Shown piece by piece: positions 1 to 12,411 of a stretch of DNA of 64,000 nucleotides. Positions within the stretch are counted from its first letter, which is position 1. Each line of letters begins with the position of its first letter. The notes beneath the pieces were generated by a model. The model saw only the letters and a list, made by a program, of their open reading frames with translations, was not told where the DNA came from and made no database searches. A program made the translations under genes and the position numbers. The stretch is from Flavobacterium gyeonganense. GTDB taxonomy: Bacteria; Bacteroidota; Bacteroidia; Flavobacteriales; Flavobacteriaceae. The stretch spans positions 248,001 through 312,000 of the forward strand of contig NZ_CP121112.1 of the NCBI RefSeq assembly GCF_029625295.1, read 5' to 3'.

Positions 1-708
1 TATATAATTGCCTTTTAGACGAAGCAGTAATTCGAAAACTTTTTCATAAAACTTACTATTAAAGCCACCAAATGTTGCTTTAGACCAACCGCTTAATGCT
101 GGTGCTTCATCGTTGATAAAAATACCCCTGTATTTTACGGCAGGTTCACCATCACTGTATACTCCTTTCAGAAAATAGATATTTTCTTTTGGCGCAACAG
201 GTACATCAGCCCAGTAATACCATGGAGACACACCTATTTGTCGGGATAATTCATAGATTCCGTAAATTGTTCCGCGTTTATCACTGCCTGCAATTACAAG
301 AGCTTCTTGCACTCCCCTGAACGGATTTTTAACGCTTTGGATAACGAATTTTTCATTTTTACCTTTAAGGAGCTTTCCGTCAATTTTTTTCTGTTTTACT
401 AAATCGTCAATAATAGAATTCGTACCGATTACGCCAATTATGATCAATGCTGAAGGCGAATTTGGATTCTGATTAAAAATCGTTGGCTTCTGACCTGTTA
501 CTTTTTCAAAATCTGACTGAAGATTGCTTACCGCGCGCCCAATACCAGGATCTGTTCCTGTATTGACAAAAAAAGAAAGAGAGTTTGATTTCTCTTTCAG
601 AATAATAACATCACTGCCTTTTTTATCTGTTATAAAAGACTGAGCCTTTGATTTGCCCGATATACAGATGGTAAACAGTGTTATGATAAATATTGAAAAT
701 CTTTTCAT
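1..708 (-). CDS. GH115 alpha-glucuronidase, N-terminal part (runs off the left edge)
   Basis: This is the first 236 codons of a gene whose 3' end lies outside the window. The start ATG is at 706-708 (as CAT) and begins a Sec signal peptide (MKRFSIFIITLFTICISG, then SKAQ). After it the protein reads like the N-terminal domain of glycoside hydrolase family 115: GTIYGIYELSRQIGVSPWYY near residues 150-170, followed by WADVPVAP and YRGIFINDEAPALSGW. GH115 enzymes remove (4-O-methyl-)glucuronic acid from internal and terminal xylose residues of xylan, which complements the GH67 at 12412-14577. The gene follows the CE6-CE1-CE1 esterase on the same strand with a gap of about 40 bp and is probably cotranscribed with it. 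The active-site region is not in view, so integrity cannot be judged. Confidence 0.85.
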   Translation of the reverse strand, partial: MKRFSIFIITLFTICISGKSKAQSFITDKKGSDVIILKEKSNSLSFFVNTGTDPGIGRAVSNLQSDFEKVTGQKPTIFNQNPNSPSALIIIGVIGTNSIIDDLVKQKKIDGKLLKGKNEKFVIQSVKNPFRGVQEALVIAGSDKRGTIYGIYELSRQIGVSPWYYWADVPVAPKENIYFLKGVYSDGEPAVKYRGIFINDEAPALSGWSKATFGGFNSKFYEKVFELLLRLKGNYI

Positions 709-746
709 TGTATTGTATTAAAAATCAATTACAAAAATTATTTTTT

Positions 747-4714
<3,968 letters not shown>

Positions 4715-4996
4715 GGTTTATCAGTTTACATTATTACCAAATTTGAAAAATTTCAAAATAGTGTATATAAAGTTATCATATTGATTATATTTTTTTGATT
4801 ACCTATTATGAATCACAGAAAATCTTTATTTAGATGAAATTGCATAATAATTTTATTGAAATTACACTAAATACAGATTCCTATATTATTTACAAGTAGT
4901 ATTTGAAAACGGCTAATTAATGATAACTTCTGTTAATTCAAATCTGAATCATTTGCGTGACTGACTAAATGCAACTACCAATCATTCAGAATTTAA

Positions 4997-5022
4997 AAGC
5001 CGAGGGAATTACCCCCCGGCTT
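4997..5022 (-). terminator. Rho-independent terminator after the first susD
   Basis: A GC-rich hairpin (AAGCCGAGGG with CCCCCGGCTT around a short loop) lies 80 bp downstream of the susD stop; on the - strand it is followed by TTTTAAATT. It would end the susCD transcript. The rest of the 388-bp gap 4715-5102 is A/T-rich and must hold the promoter of the SGNH/CE6/GH115 genes; no clear promoter could be fixed. Confidence 0.7.
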
Positions 5023-5102
5023 ATAATTAAAAACTTAGAACCAATTAAACAATAGGTTCAGTGCCTAAAATAATGATTTATTCTTACAGTATTTAAATCA
5101 AT

Positions 5103-7046
5103 TTAATTGTAACCTGGATTCTGGTATTCTGCTTTTTCAGCAGCACTCATTTCCATCAAATCTATTTGTCCCTGAGGAATTGGTCGCAAATAATGATGCG
5201 GCTCAATAGTTCTGGTAACAACTTGTGGTGTATGATCAACATAATTTGATCCGCCAATTGAATATTTACCTGCAAGTTCATTCCATTTTTGAGTTCTTAT
5301 TAAGTCGTACCAACGGTATCCCTCTCCATAGTACTCACGAGAACGTTCAGCGAGAATATAATTAATTGTAATTACAGCAGGAGTTGTACTGGTTAATAAA
5401 GCGCTATTGTCAGCACTCTTTGCAACATTCCCATTATTATCCCAACGCCATTTTCCGGCACGTGCACGTATTACATTGATAAGACTTCTGGCAGTCATTG
5501 AACCAGTTGCTCCTTTTACTGCAGCTTCAGCGGCAACAAAATAGAATTCTGAAAATTTAGCTATCGGAAAAGGTCTGGTGCTACCTGCATTTGGCTGCCC
5601 TAATCCTCCTGCATTATCAGTACGATATGGCCCTAACTTCCATAAACCTGGATAAACTATTCTGTTTATTCCGGATGGTGCAATAACGTAATCAGCTCTA
5701 CCTGGTAAAACTCCTCCACCAACTCCGCTGTCACCTGCTCCTGTAGGATATGTAATTGGTGTCCCTGGTTCATCATTTAAGAAAGTTAAAATTGCACTAT
5801 TAGGCGTCACAGACAATCCATTAGCATTAGTAAGTGTAGTTACATTTGTTAGTCCCGTACCAAGTAAATTCCAATTTCCTCGATAAACTGACGTAAATGT
5901 CCCATCATATCTGGAGTCATTAGTTTTGTCTGCAAATGTATTGGTGAATACTTCAATAGGTGGTGCCATTCTTACCCACGGACGTCCTAAAAATTGATCA
6001 GCAGCTCTTTGTACAGACGAAACTGAAGTTGTTCCATTTTTACTTCTTATTGCAGTGTAATTGAATGTACCCATCCATCCTGCAAAATTATCAGGTGAAC
6101 CTCCACTTCCGTAAGTAAGACTAGCACCATTGTAATATTCACTTTCTTCAGTATGGTCTGCGTAAAGCATTACCTCTTTATTACGGTCATTAGAACCCAA
6201 GTTAACATCATAATAATAATCCAATAATCCATATGAACCAGGATTATTAATTCCGTCTAAAGCTATATCGTAAGCTTTTTGAAAATACCATTGAGCATTG
6301 TGTCCATCTGGATCTACTCTTGGCGTATCAGGATAGGTTGGGATATTATTTGGATTTTCTAACCACCAGGCATATGTCAGATAGGCTTTTGCTAAAAATA
6401 GACGAGCTACTGTTTTAGTCACTGTACCTGTCAATCTAGGTGCAACAGGTAAATCATTTACAGCTGATACCAAATCCGGAAAAATAGCTTTAGTATAAAC
6501 TTCTGATACCGTATTACGTTTAGACGACCTAGAAGGCTTAGTGTTAAATTTCAGTTCGCCTGCACCTAAATCTAAAGGTACACCTCCAAAATTCTGTACC
6601 AATAAAAAGTAATCAAAAGCTCTAAAAAACCTTGACTCAGCAATTAAACTGCTTGCTACACCTACTGCTGCACCATTTTCAATAATTCCGCTGGCAGTAT
6701 TAATATCATTGTATGAATTGTTCCAAACTACATCAGCTCGGCTTGAATTTGGATTTATTACTCCAACACCTGATAAATCATGATCTTTGAAGTTTCCGTC
6801 GGCCTGTTGCCCGTAAGTGTTTTCATCTGTACCGGTTTGAACAGAATTATAATAATATGCCTGTCCGTATATCCAGCGTAAATGTGCATAATGAGAAGTT
6901 AATCCCTGTTTTACACCTGCTTCTGTTTTAAAATACCCTGGTTCATAAAAGTCGTGTGGTTTTTCTTCTAAAATATCAGAGCAGCCTGCAAAAGAGAACA
7001 ATACTACTGATCCTATAATTAATTTTTTAAAAATATATCGTTTCAT
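5103..7046 (-). CDS. SusD/RagB-family glycan-binding lipoprotein (xylan locus)
   Basis: This 647-aa protein has a lipoprotein signal peptide (IIGSVVLFSFAGCSD, Cys22), which in Bacteroidota leads to surface exposure. It has the SusD layout: N-terminal SusD-like TPR part (EKPHDFYEPGYFKTEAGVKQ), an alternating loop-rich middle, and a C-terminal RagB/SusD end with AERSREYYGEGYRWYDLIR and PQGQIDLM. SusD proteins cap the SusC transporter and bind the incoming oligosaccharide. It lies 12 bp downstream of susC, so the two are cotranscribed. Neighbouring GH10, GH67 and CE genes suggest a (glucurono)xylan oligosaccharide ligand; ligand specificity cannot be read from the sequence. Confidence 0.95.
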   Translation of the reverse strand: MKRYIFKKLIIGSVVLFSFAGCSDILEEKPHDFYEPGYFKTEAGVKQGLTSHYAHLRWIYGQAYYYNSVQTGTDENTYGQQADGNFKDHDLSGVGVINPNSSRADVVWNNSYNDINTASGIIENGAAVGVASSLIAESRFFRAFDYFLLVQNFGGVPLDLGAGELKFNTKPSRSSKRNTVSEVYTKAIFPDLVSAVNDLPVAPRLTGTVTKTVARLFLAKAYLTYAWWLENPNNIPTYPDTPRVDPDGHNAQWYFQKAYDIALDGINNPGSYGLLDYYYDVNLGSNDRNKEVMLYADHTEESEYYNGASLTYGSGGSPDNFAGWMGTFNYTAIRSKNGTTSVSSVQRAADQFLGRPWVRMAPPIEVFTNTFADKTNDSRYDGTFTSVYRGNWNLLGTGLTNVTTLTNANGLSVTPNSAILTFLNDEPGTPITYPTGAGDSGVGGGVLPGRADYVIAPSGINRIVYPGLWKLGPYRTDNAGGLGQPNAGSTRPFPIAKFSEFYFVAAEAAVKGATGSMTARSLINVIRARAGKWRWDNNGNVAKSADNSALLTSTTPAVITINYILAERSREYYGEGYRWYDLIRTQKWNELAGKYSIGGSNYVDHTPQVVTRTIEPHHYLRPIPQGQIDLMEMSAAEKAEYQNPGYN

Positions 7047-7058
7047 GGTTGTTCCTTA

Positions 7059-10000
7059 TTAAAATGTTAAGTTAAGTCCGAATAAATAATTTCTGGTAGT
7101 AGGTGTATTGGTTCCAATAACCAAAAACCTTCTATTGTATGAAGCTACAGCCTGATTTTCATCACCTAATGAGTTTGTTTCCGGATCCATTCCAGACATT
7201 TTATGGTAAGGAGAAAAAAGTACAAAAGGGTTTTGTGCCGTTACATAAAGTCTAAGCTTCTGAATTCCTAAATCTCTCATAAACTGCTGATCTAACGTGT
7301 AACCTAATGTTAGTGCTCTGATTTTCACATACGATGCGTCAAAATACCCCATTGTTGACATATATTTTGGATTATCACCGCTTCTAATACCTCTTGGATT
7401 AGGAAATTCAGCGTCTCTGTTATCCGGTGTCCAGTAATCTACATCAACATTACTTCTACGACCATCAAGAAGATTAAGATAACTTGCTCCTCCATAAAGT
7501 GTACTTATCAAGACACCACCACTTCTAAATGCTCCTACAGCAGAAAAATCGAACCCTTTGTAGGTTAAATTTGTATTGAAACCTCCCTGGAAATCCGGGT
7601 CAGTATCTATAATTTGTCTATCACTTGCATTAATTGCACGTGTTGGCGAACCATCTGGATTAAAATCACCTGTATATTTTACTTTAATGGACCCTACTAC
7701 TGTTCCTTGCTGATTAATACCTGTTGGTCCAGGCTCATAGATTGACATATAAGGATCTCCTTCCTGCCAGATACCCACTTTTTGGTAATCATAAATAGAA
7801 TTGATATTATGACCAACAAACCAAGAGTTTCCTTCATCTCTTGTAGCTCCTGAAGCCAGTTTGACTAATTTATTATCGTTAGCATATAAGTTAAAACCAA
7901 CCGTCCAGCTCAATCCTTTTGGATTATCAAGGATTACTCCGTTTAATGCTATTTCAAAACCTTTATTTTCAGTCTCTCCAACATTTCCAATATAATTACT
8001 TACACCTCCTGTTGGTGGTAGATTAACACTTTGCAGAACATCGGTAGTATGTGTTTTATAATATTCAATTGTACCAGATAAACGATTATTAAAGAATCCA
8101 AAATCTAATCCATAATTCCATGTGGTAGAAAATTCCCAACCTAAATTAGGATTAGGTGCCTGAGTAACATACACTCCTGTAGAGTTTGTACTTCCAAAAT
8201 TGTAAGGTCTTGTACCTAAAGCTCCTAAAGTAGAATATGGAGCTACTGCCTGATTAGAAGTTGTACCATAACCGGCACGCAATTTTACTAAATTAGCCCA
8301 TGAAATATTTTTCATAAAAGATTCATTTGAAACTGTCCATCCTACAGATACTGCCGGATAGGTAAACCATTTATTGCCAGGCGCTAATCTTGATGAACCA
8401 TCAGAACGAACTGTTCCCGAAATAAAATATTTATTATCATATGAATACATCAATCTGGCCATATAAGAAGTTAATCCCCATTGTGTATAATCCTGATCTG
8501 CCGGATTTATAACTGCTTCTTCTTCACTCTGTCCTAAGTTGTAAAACTGAAATGCATCAGAAGTAATTCCATTTCTTCTTATAAGAGAACTATTACTTGT
8601 ACGCTGTTCATTTGAATACAACCCAACAAAATTAATAGTATGTTTATTAGCAAAAGTTTTATCATAAGTTAACAAGTTCTCAATAAGCCATTGTGTTGCA
8701 AGTGAATTACCGATAGAAGCATTTGAAATAGTTGTTGGATTTACATCAAACACTCCATATCCCTCATAATATCCACTATTAGATGTACGAAAGTTCAAAC
8801 CACCATTCATGCGATATTTTAAACCTTCAACTCCAGGTATTTTTAGCTCTGCAAAAATATTATTATAAGAGCTAAAAGCTCTGGTTTGGTTTACATAAGA
8901 ATCTCCTAAACCTTCTATAGTATTTCTTGTATACACCCAATTTTCATCATTTGCCATTTTAACTGTCCTTTTCAAAGATCCGTCTGGATTATATGGATTT
9001 GCTAAAGGAGAAGTACCTAAGATAGTACCTGTACCAATATTATCACCATTTGTGACACTATAATTACTATTAGTAGTAAATCCTACACGGAAAATTTTCC
9101 CAATTTGCTGATCTAGCCCGCCTCTAAGACTGAAACGTTCATACTTTTGGCCTGGCAAAACAGACTCTTCTTTATAATATCCTAAACCTGCATTATAGCT
9201 ACCGCTCTCTGTACCTCCTGAAACACTCACATCATGACTAATCATTTCGCCAGAACCATAAAGAGAATCCTGCCAGTTTATATTAGTATCTCTTGATTCA
9301 TCAACCCCATCAGTGAAACGACCAGAATAATCACGCAATGCTGCAAATTTTGCACCGTCCATCATATCATATTGACCAAAAATCTGCTTAATACCTGTAA
9401 ACCCATTGTAAGTAAATGTAGCACTTTGATTTTTACGCCCTTTATTGGTTGTAATCAATATAACTCCATTTGCACCTCTGGAACCATAAATTGCAGTTGC
9501 AGATGCATCTTTTAAAACATCAACAGACTTAATATCCACTGGATTGATGTCTCCAATTTGTCCGCCAAATGGAACTCCATCCAGTACAATTAACGGATCA
9601 TTATCCCCTGTAAGAGATCTTGTTCCACGTATACGAATCTGCATAGCTGCTCCCGGTTTTGTTGAAGTTTGTGTTAGCTCAACACCTGCAAGTCGACCCT
9701 GTAATGCCTGTGTTACGTTGGCAGATTGTACCTCATTTAATTCTTTCCCTCCAATTGAAGCTACAGATCCGGTTACCGCTTCTTTTCTTTGTGTACCGTA
9801 TCCAATAACCACAACTTCTTTTAAAACGCCTGACTCTTCTTCAAGCTTTACGTTGATTTGGTTTTGGCCATTTACAGCTACTTCTTTGCTTTTTAAACCG
9901 ATAAAGCTAAAAACAAGTACTCCGTTTGAAGGAACATCGATAGAGTAAGTACCATCAAAACCTGTACTTACGCCAGTTTTAGTACCTTTTAAATTTACAT

Positions 10001-10148
10001 TAGCCCCTGGAATAGGGCCATTTGCATCCGATACTGTCCCTTTGACTTTCGTTTGCGCACCCGCATGGAGTGATAAGCCAAGCATTAAGATCAAAAAACA
10101 AAAGCATTTTAAATGCTTCGATTTAATTGTAACAAAATAGTTAGTCAT
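7059..10148 (-). CDS. SusC/RagA-family TonB-dependent outer-membrane transporter (xylan locus)
   Basis: This is 1029 aa with a signal peptide ending at LSLHAGAQ. It continues with a carboxypeptidase-regulatory-like domain (VKGTVSDANGPIPGANVNLK, about residues 33-105), a TonB-box region (EVVVIGYGTQ), the plug (IRIRGTRSL, PLIVLDGVPFGG, GSRGANGVILITT) and a large beta-barrel ending in an aromatic residue (LFGLNLTF). It imports oligosaccharides across the outer membrane with its SusD partner, using TonB energy. An operator copy overlaps the -33 element of its predicted promoter and another copy lies 311 bp further upstream, so LacI-type repression with possible looping is likely. Confidence 0.95.
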   Translation of the reverse strand: MTNYFVTIKSKHLKCFCFLILMLGLSLHAGAQTKVKGTVSDANGPIPGANVNLKGTKTGVSTGFDGTYSIDVPSNGVLVFSFIGLKSKEVAVNGQNQINVKLEEESGVLKEVVVIGYGTQRKEAVTGSVASIGGKELNEVQSANVTQALQGRLAGVELTQTSTKPGAAMQIRIRGTRSLTGDNDPLIVLDGVPFGGQIGDINPVDIKSVDVLKDASATAIYGSRGANGVILITTNKGRKNQSATFTYNGFTGIKQIFGQYDMMDGAKFAALRDYSGRFTDGVDESRDTNINWQDSLYGSGEMISHDVSVSGGTESGSYNAGLGYYKEESVLPGQKYERFSLRGGLDQQIGKIFRVGFTTNSNYSVTNGDNIGTGTILGTSPLANPYNPDGSLKRTVKMANDENWVYTRNTIEGLGDSYVNQTRAFSSYNNIFAELKIPGVEGLKYRMNGGLNFRTSNSGYYEGYGVFDVNPTTISNASIGNSLATQWLIENLLTYDKTFANKHTINFVGLYSNEQRTSNSSLIRRNGITSDAFQFYNLGQSEEEAVINPADQDYTQWGLTSYMARLMYSYDNKYFISGTVRSDGSSRLAPGNKWFTYPAVSVGWTVSNESFMKNISWANLVKLRAGYGTTSNQAVAPYSTLGALGTRPYNFGSTNSTGVYVTQAPNPNLGWEFSTTWNYGLDFGFFNNRLSGTIEYYKTHTTDVLQSVNLPPTGGVSNYIGNVGETENKGFEIALNGVILDNPKGLSWTVGFNLYANDNKLVKLASGATRDEGNSWFVGHNINSIYDYQKVGIWQEGDPYMSIYEPGPTGINQQGTVVGSIKVKYTGDFNPDGSPTRAINASDRQIIDTDPDFQGGFNTNLTYKGFDFSAVGAFRSGGVLISTLYGGASYLNLLDGRRSNVDVDYWTPDNRDAEFPNPRGIRSGDNPKYMSTMGYFDASYVKIRALTLGYTLDQQFMRDLGIQKLRLYVTAQNPFVLFSPYHKMSGMDPETNSLGDENQAVASYNRRFLVIGTNTPTTRNYLFGLNLTF

Positions 10149-10204
10149 AAAAATTGATTTAAATAATTAAAATTCATTTTGGTTTAGTCATTAAGTGTAT
10201 GTAA

Positions 10205-10242
10205 CAAATGTAGAAAAAAACAATCAATACACAATCGGTTGT
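10205..10242 (-). promoter_or_regulatory. susC promoter with overlapping LacI-like operator
   Basis: On the - strand a TACATTTG element (10205-10212) matches the Bacteroidota -7 consensus TAnnTTTG. Eighteen bases upstream lies TTGT (10231-10234), a -33-like element inside the dyad ACAATCGGTTGT (10231-10242). Its central CG and inverted arms are typical of LacI-family operators. A bound repressor would hide the -33 region. The same core occurs at 10543, 14690 and 16087. Confidence 0.7.
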
Positions 10243-10542
10243 TTATTTTTTTTTTAAATTATTAATAATAATATCCTAATAAAAAACATTGTATATAATA
10301 TAATGCTATAAAAAATACATTATATATATTTTTAAACGAATTTCGGGATTAAAAATAATGATTTAAAAGTGAATATGTCAATTAAGTACATAAATCATAA
10401 TATTGATATTTTTCCTGAAGCATCAAAATTAAAAAGTAAAATATTGTTAAAATAGCGTTGCCTGAGCTTGGTATAATTGATTTCTTAATAAAAAACACAA
10501 ATAATCAGATGAAATTTTAAAAATGACATTAAAAACAAAATA

Positions 10543-10552
10543 CAATCGGTTG
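10543..10552. promoter_or_regulatory. LacI-like operator copy (CAATCGGTTG)
   Basis: This is an exact copy of the operator core in the 589-bp gap between the GH43 remnant and susC (10149-10737), 311 bp from the copy at the susC promoter. The gap also holds a terminator (10566-10592); otherwise it is A/T-rich with no gene seen. The site could be an auxiliary operator for susC. Confidence 0.6.
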
Positions 10553-10565
10553 CTCATTTAACAAA

Positions 10566-10592
10566 AAAAGCTCCCTGAGTAAAGGAGCTTTT
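10566..10592 (-). terminator. Rho-independent terminator after GH43 remnant
   Basis: A 9-bp perfect stem (AAAAGCTCC / GGAGCTTTT) is followed on the - strand by a run of T residues. It ends the GH67-GH10-GH43 transcript before the susC regulatory region. Confidence 0.75.
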
Positions 10593-10737
10593 GAAGTCGC
10601 AATTTTTATGCTTTTCATATATACAATTTATAAAAACAAATGATATAATTATTTACAACAATTTAAATATCTATTGCCACGATAAAACGTTTCGTAGCTA
10701 TCAATAATAATTTAATTATTTTATACTCAACTACAAG

Positions 10738-11187
10738 CTATTCATTTATTCTTCTTATACCGTAAGAATCTATTGTAACAATTTTACCGTTTTTCATATA
10801 ATCAATTTTAGTAAGGTTTATATTTCTCAAATCCTGTATTGGGTTTAAAAAAGTGGAATTATGACAGAACAAATACCATTCATTATCCACCTCATATATA
10901 GAATGATAAACAGCCCGGCCTGCAAACGGATTAAATATTCTTCCCTTATATGTAAAAGATCCATAAGGACTATCACCAATTGCATAGAAAATAAAATTAC
11001 TGTCTTGTATTGAATAAGAGAAATAAAATTTACCATTATATTTATGAATCCATGAAGCTTCGAAAAAAGATTTGTAATTATTTGAAGACAGCATAACAGC
11101 TCCTTGTTCGTCCAGAATTTTAATTTCTTTGAGATCTTCAGCAAGTTCCAAAATATCATCTGCAAACATTTCTACTATAGTATCCAA
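10738..11187 (-). pseudogene. GH43 fragment (C-terminal half of catalytic domain)
   Basis: The 149-aa frame reads as the second half of a GH43 beta-xylosidase/arabinofuranosidase domain: FFEASWIHKYNGKFYFSYS, then FIFYAIGDSPYGSFTYKGRI, VYHSIYEVDNEWYLFCHNS and LRNINLTKIDY. The blades carrying the general base and the pKa-modulating Asp are missing, there is no signal peptide, and the first codon is a TTG. It begins with the codon immediately after the GH10 stop and in the same frame, so it looks like what remained after a deletion removed the front of a GH43 gene and joined the rest to the GH10 end. An enzymatic role is unlikely; translation by readthrough cannot be excluded. Confidence 0.75.
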
Positions 11188-12305
11188 TTATTTTTTTATT
11201 TCTTTTAACTTCAATACGCTATCATACGCTTTCTTAGGTTTTAAATCTTTATCAAATAATAATGGGTAATTTGTCCTTCCTTTTATTGGCCAGTCATTCA
11301 ACCAGGACTGTCCATCATAAACACCCCAAAATGTTACCCTGCTGATTTTATCTTTATGTTTTAAAAACAATTTAAAGATTGACGCATAACGCTCAGCTAG
11401 TTTCACCTGAACAGAATCGGGAAGTTTTTCAGGATAAGGATTCATTTTTGCACTTCCTTCAAAATTTTGGTTCACATCCGCACCTTTTAAATCCCAAGGG
11501 TTTGGCAAAACGGTAATATCCAATTCTGTAAAAGCAACTTTTAAGCCCAAAGCAGAATACGCCAAAATACTTTCTTCAATCATTTCTATAGAAGGACTTT
11601 CTAATCGCCAGTGAGCCTGTATTCCTACTCCATCAATTTTTCCTCCTCCTGCTTTGATTTTTTTAATTAAATTAATATTGCCTTTTCTTTTTGCCGGTTC
11701 TTCATTATTATAATCATTATAATACAAATCTACTTTTGGATCTGCAGCAGCTGCCAGTTTAAAAGCATCAACAAGATATTGCTCTCCAAGTGTCTTCAAA
11801 AAAACTGATTTTCTTAATGTTCCGTCTTCGTTCAAAGCTTCATTTACAACATCCCAGGAATCAATTCTTCCTTTGTATTTTGAGACAATTGTTGTGATAT
11901 GGTCTCTCATAAAAGCTTTCATTTCTGTACTGTCTTTAATTTCAGCCATCCATGGAGCCAATTGACTATGCCAGATTAGAGTATGGCCATGTATGAACAT
12001 TTTATTCTTTTCTCCATAGGCAACAAATTTATCAGACGTTGCAAAATCATATTTATCTTTAGAAGGATGCAAAAACATCGCTTTCATGATATTCTCTGCT
12101 GTAATAGCATTAAACTGTTTTTTGATTAAAGAATCTTCTTTGGCATTTTTTTCTTCAATCTGATTTACATCTAACGCAGTACCGATATAAAAATCTTTTT
12201 TATAACTGTCTTTCAATGAAATACCATTTTTTTCTTTTTTTGTGCATTACAGCTGGTGAAGATGATTAGAGGTAAAAGCAGTAAATAATGATTAATTAAT
12301 TTCAT
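11188..12305 (-). CDS. GH10 endo-1,4-beta-xylanase lipoprotein (frameshift near the N-terminus)
   Basis: The catalytic domain is open from 12216 (a TTG codon) to 11188 and has all GH10 hallmarks: GHTLIWHSQ, the acid/base Glu in SWDVVNEALNED, the nucleophile Glu in VAFTELDITV, and RVTFWGVYDG near the end. A typical start is 30 codons upstream at 12305, where MKLINHYLLLLPLIIFTSC gives a lipoprotein signal with Cys19. It is out of frame by one missing base within two A7 runs (12227-12233 and 12235-12241); adding one A yields CNAQKKEKNGISLKDSYKKD and one continuous protein. GH10 enzymes cut the xylan backbone and tolerate substituents. It lies downstream of GH67 with 106 bp between. Confidence 0.85.
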
Positions 12306-12411
12306 TTTATGGTTTTTAAGGTTGATAGTTTTTTTATGTTGAATTATTGTACAGTTTTCATTTGTCATTTAATACAATCCGTAAGTAATAATAATTATAG
12401 TTGTATATCTT

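Noticed and set aside
10845..11165. 106-aa frame overlapping the GH43 remnant in another phase
   Set aside because: It is rich in Leu/Ile/Met with no domain pattern, while the overlapping frame shows clear GH43 sequence.
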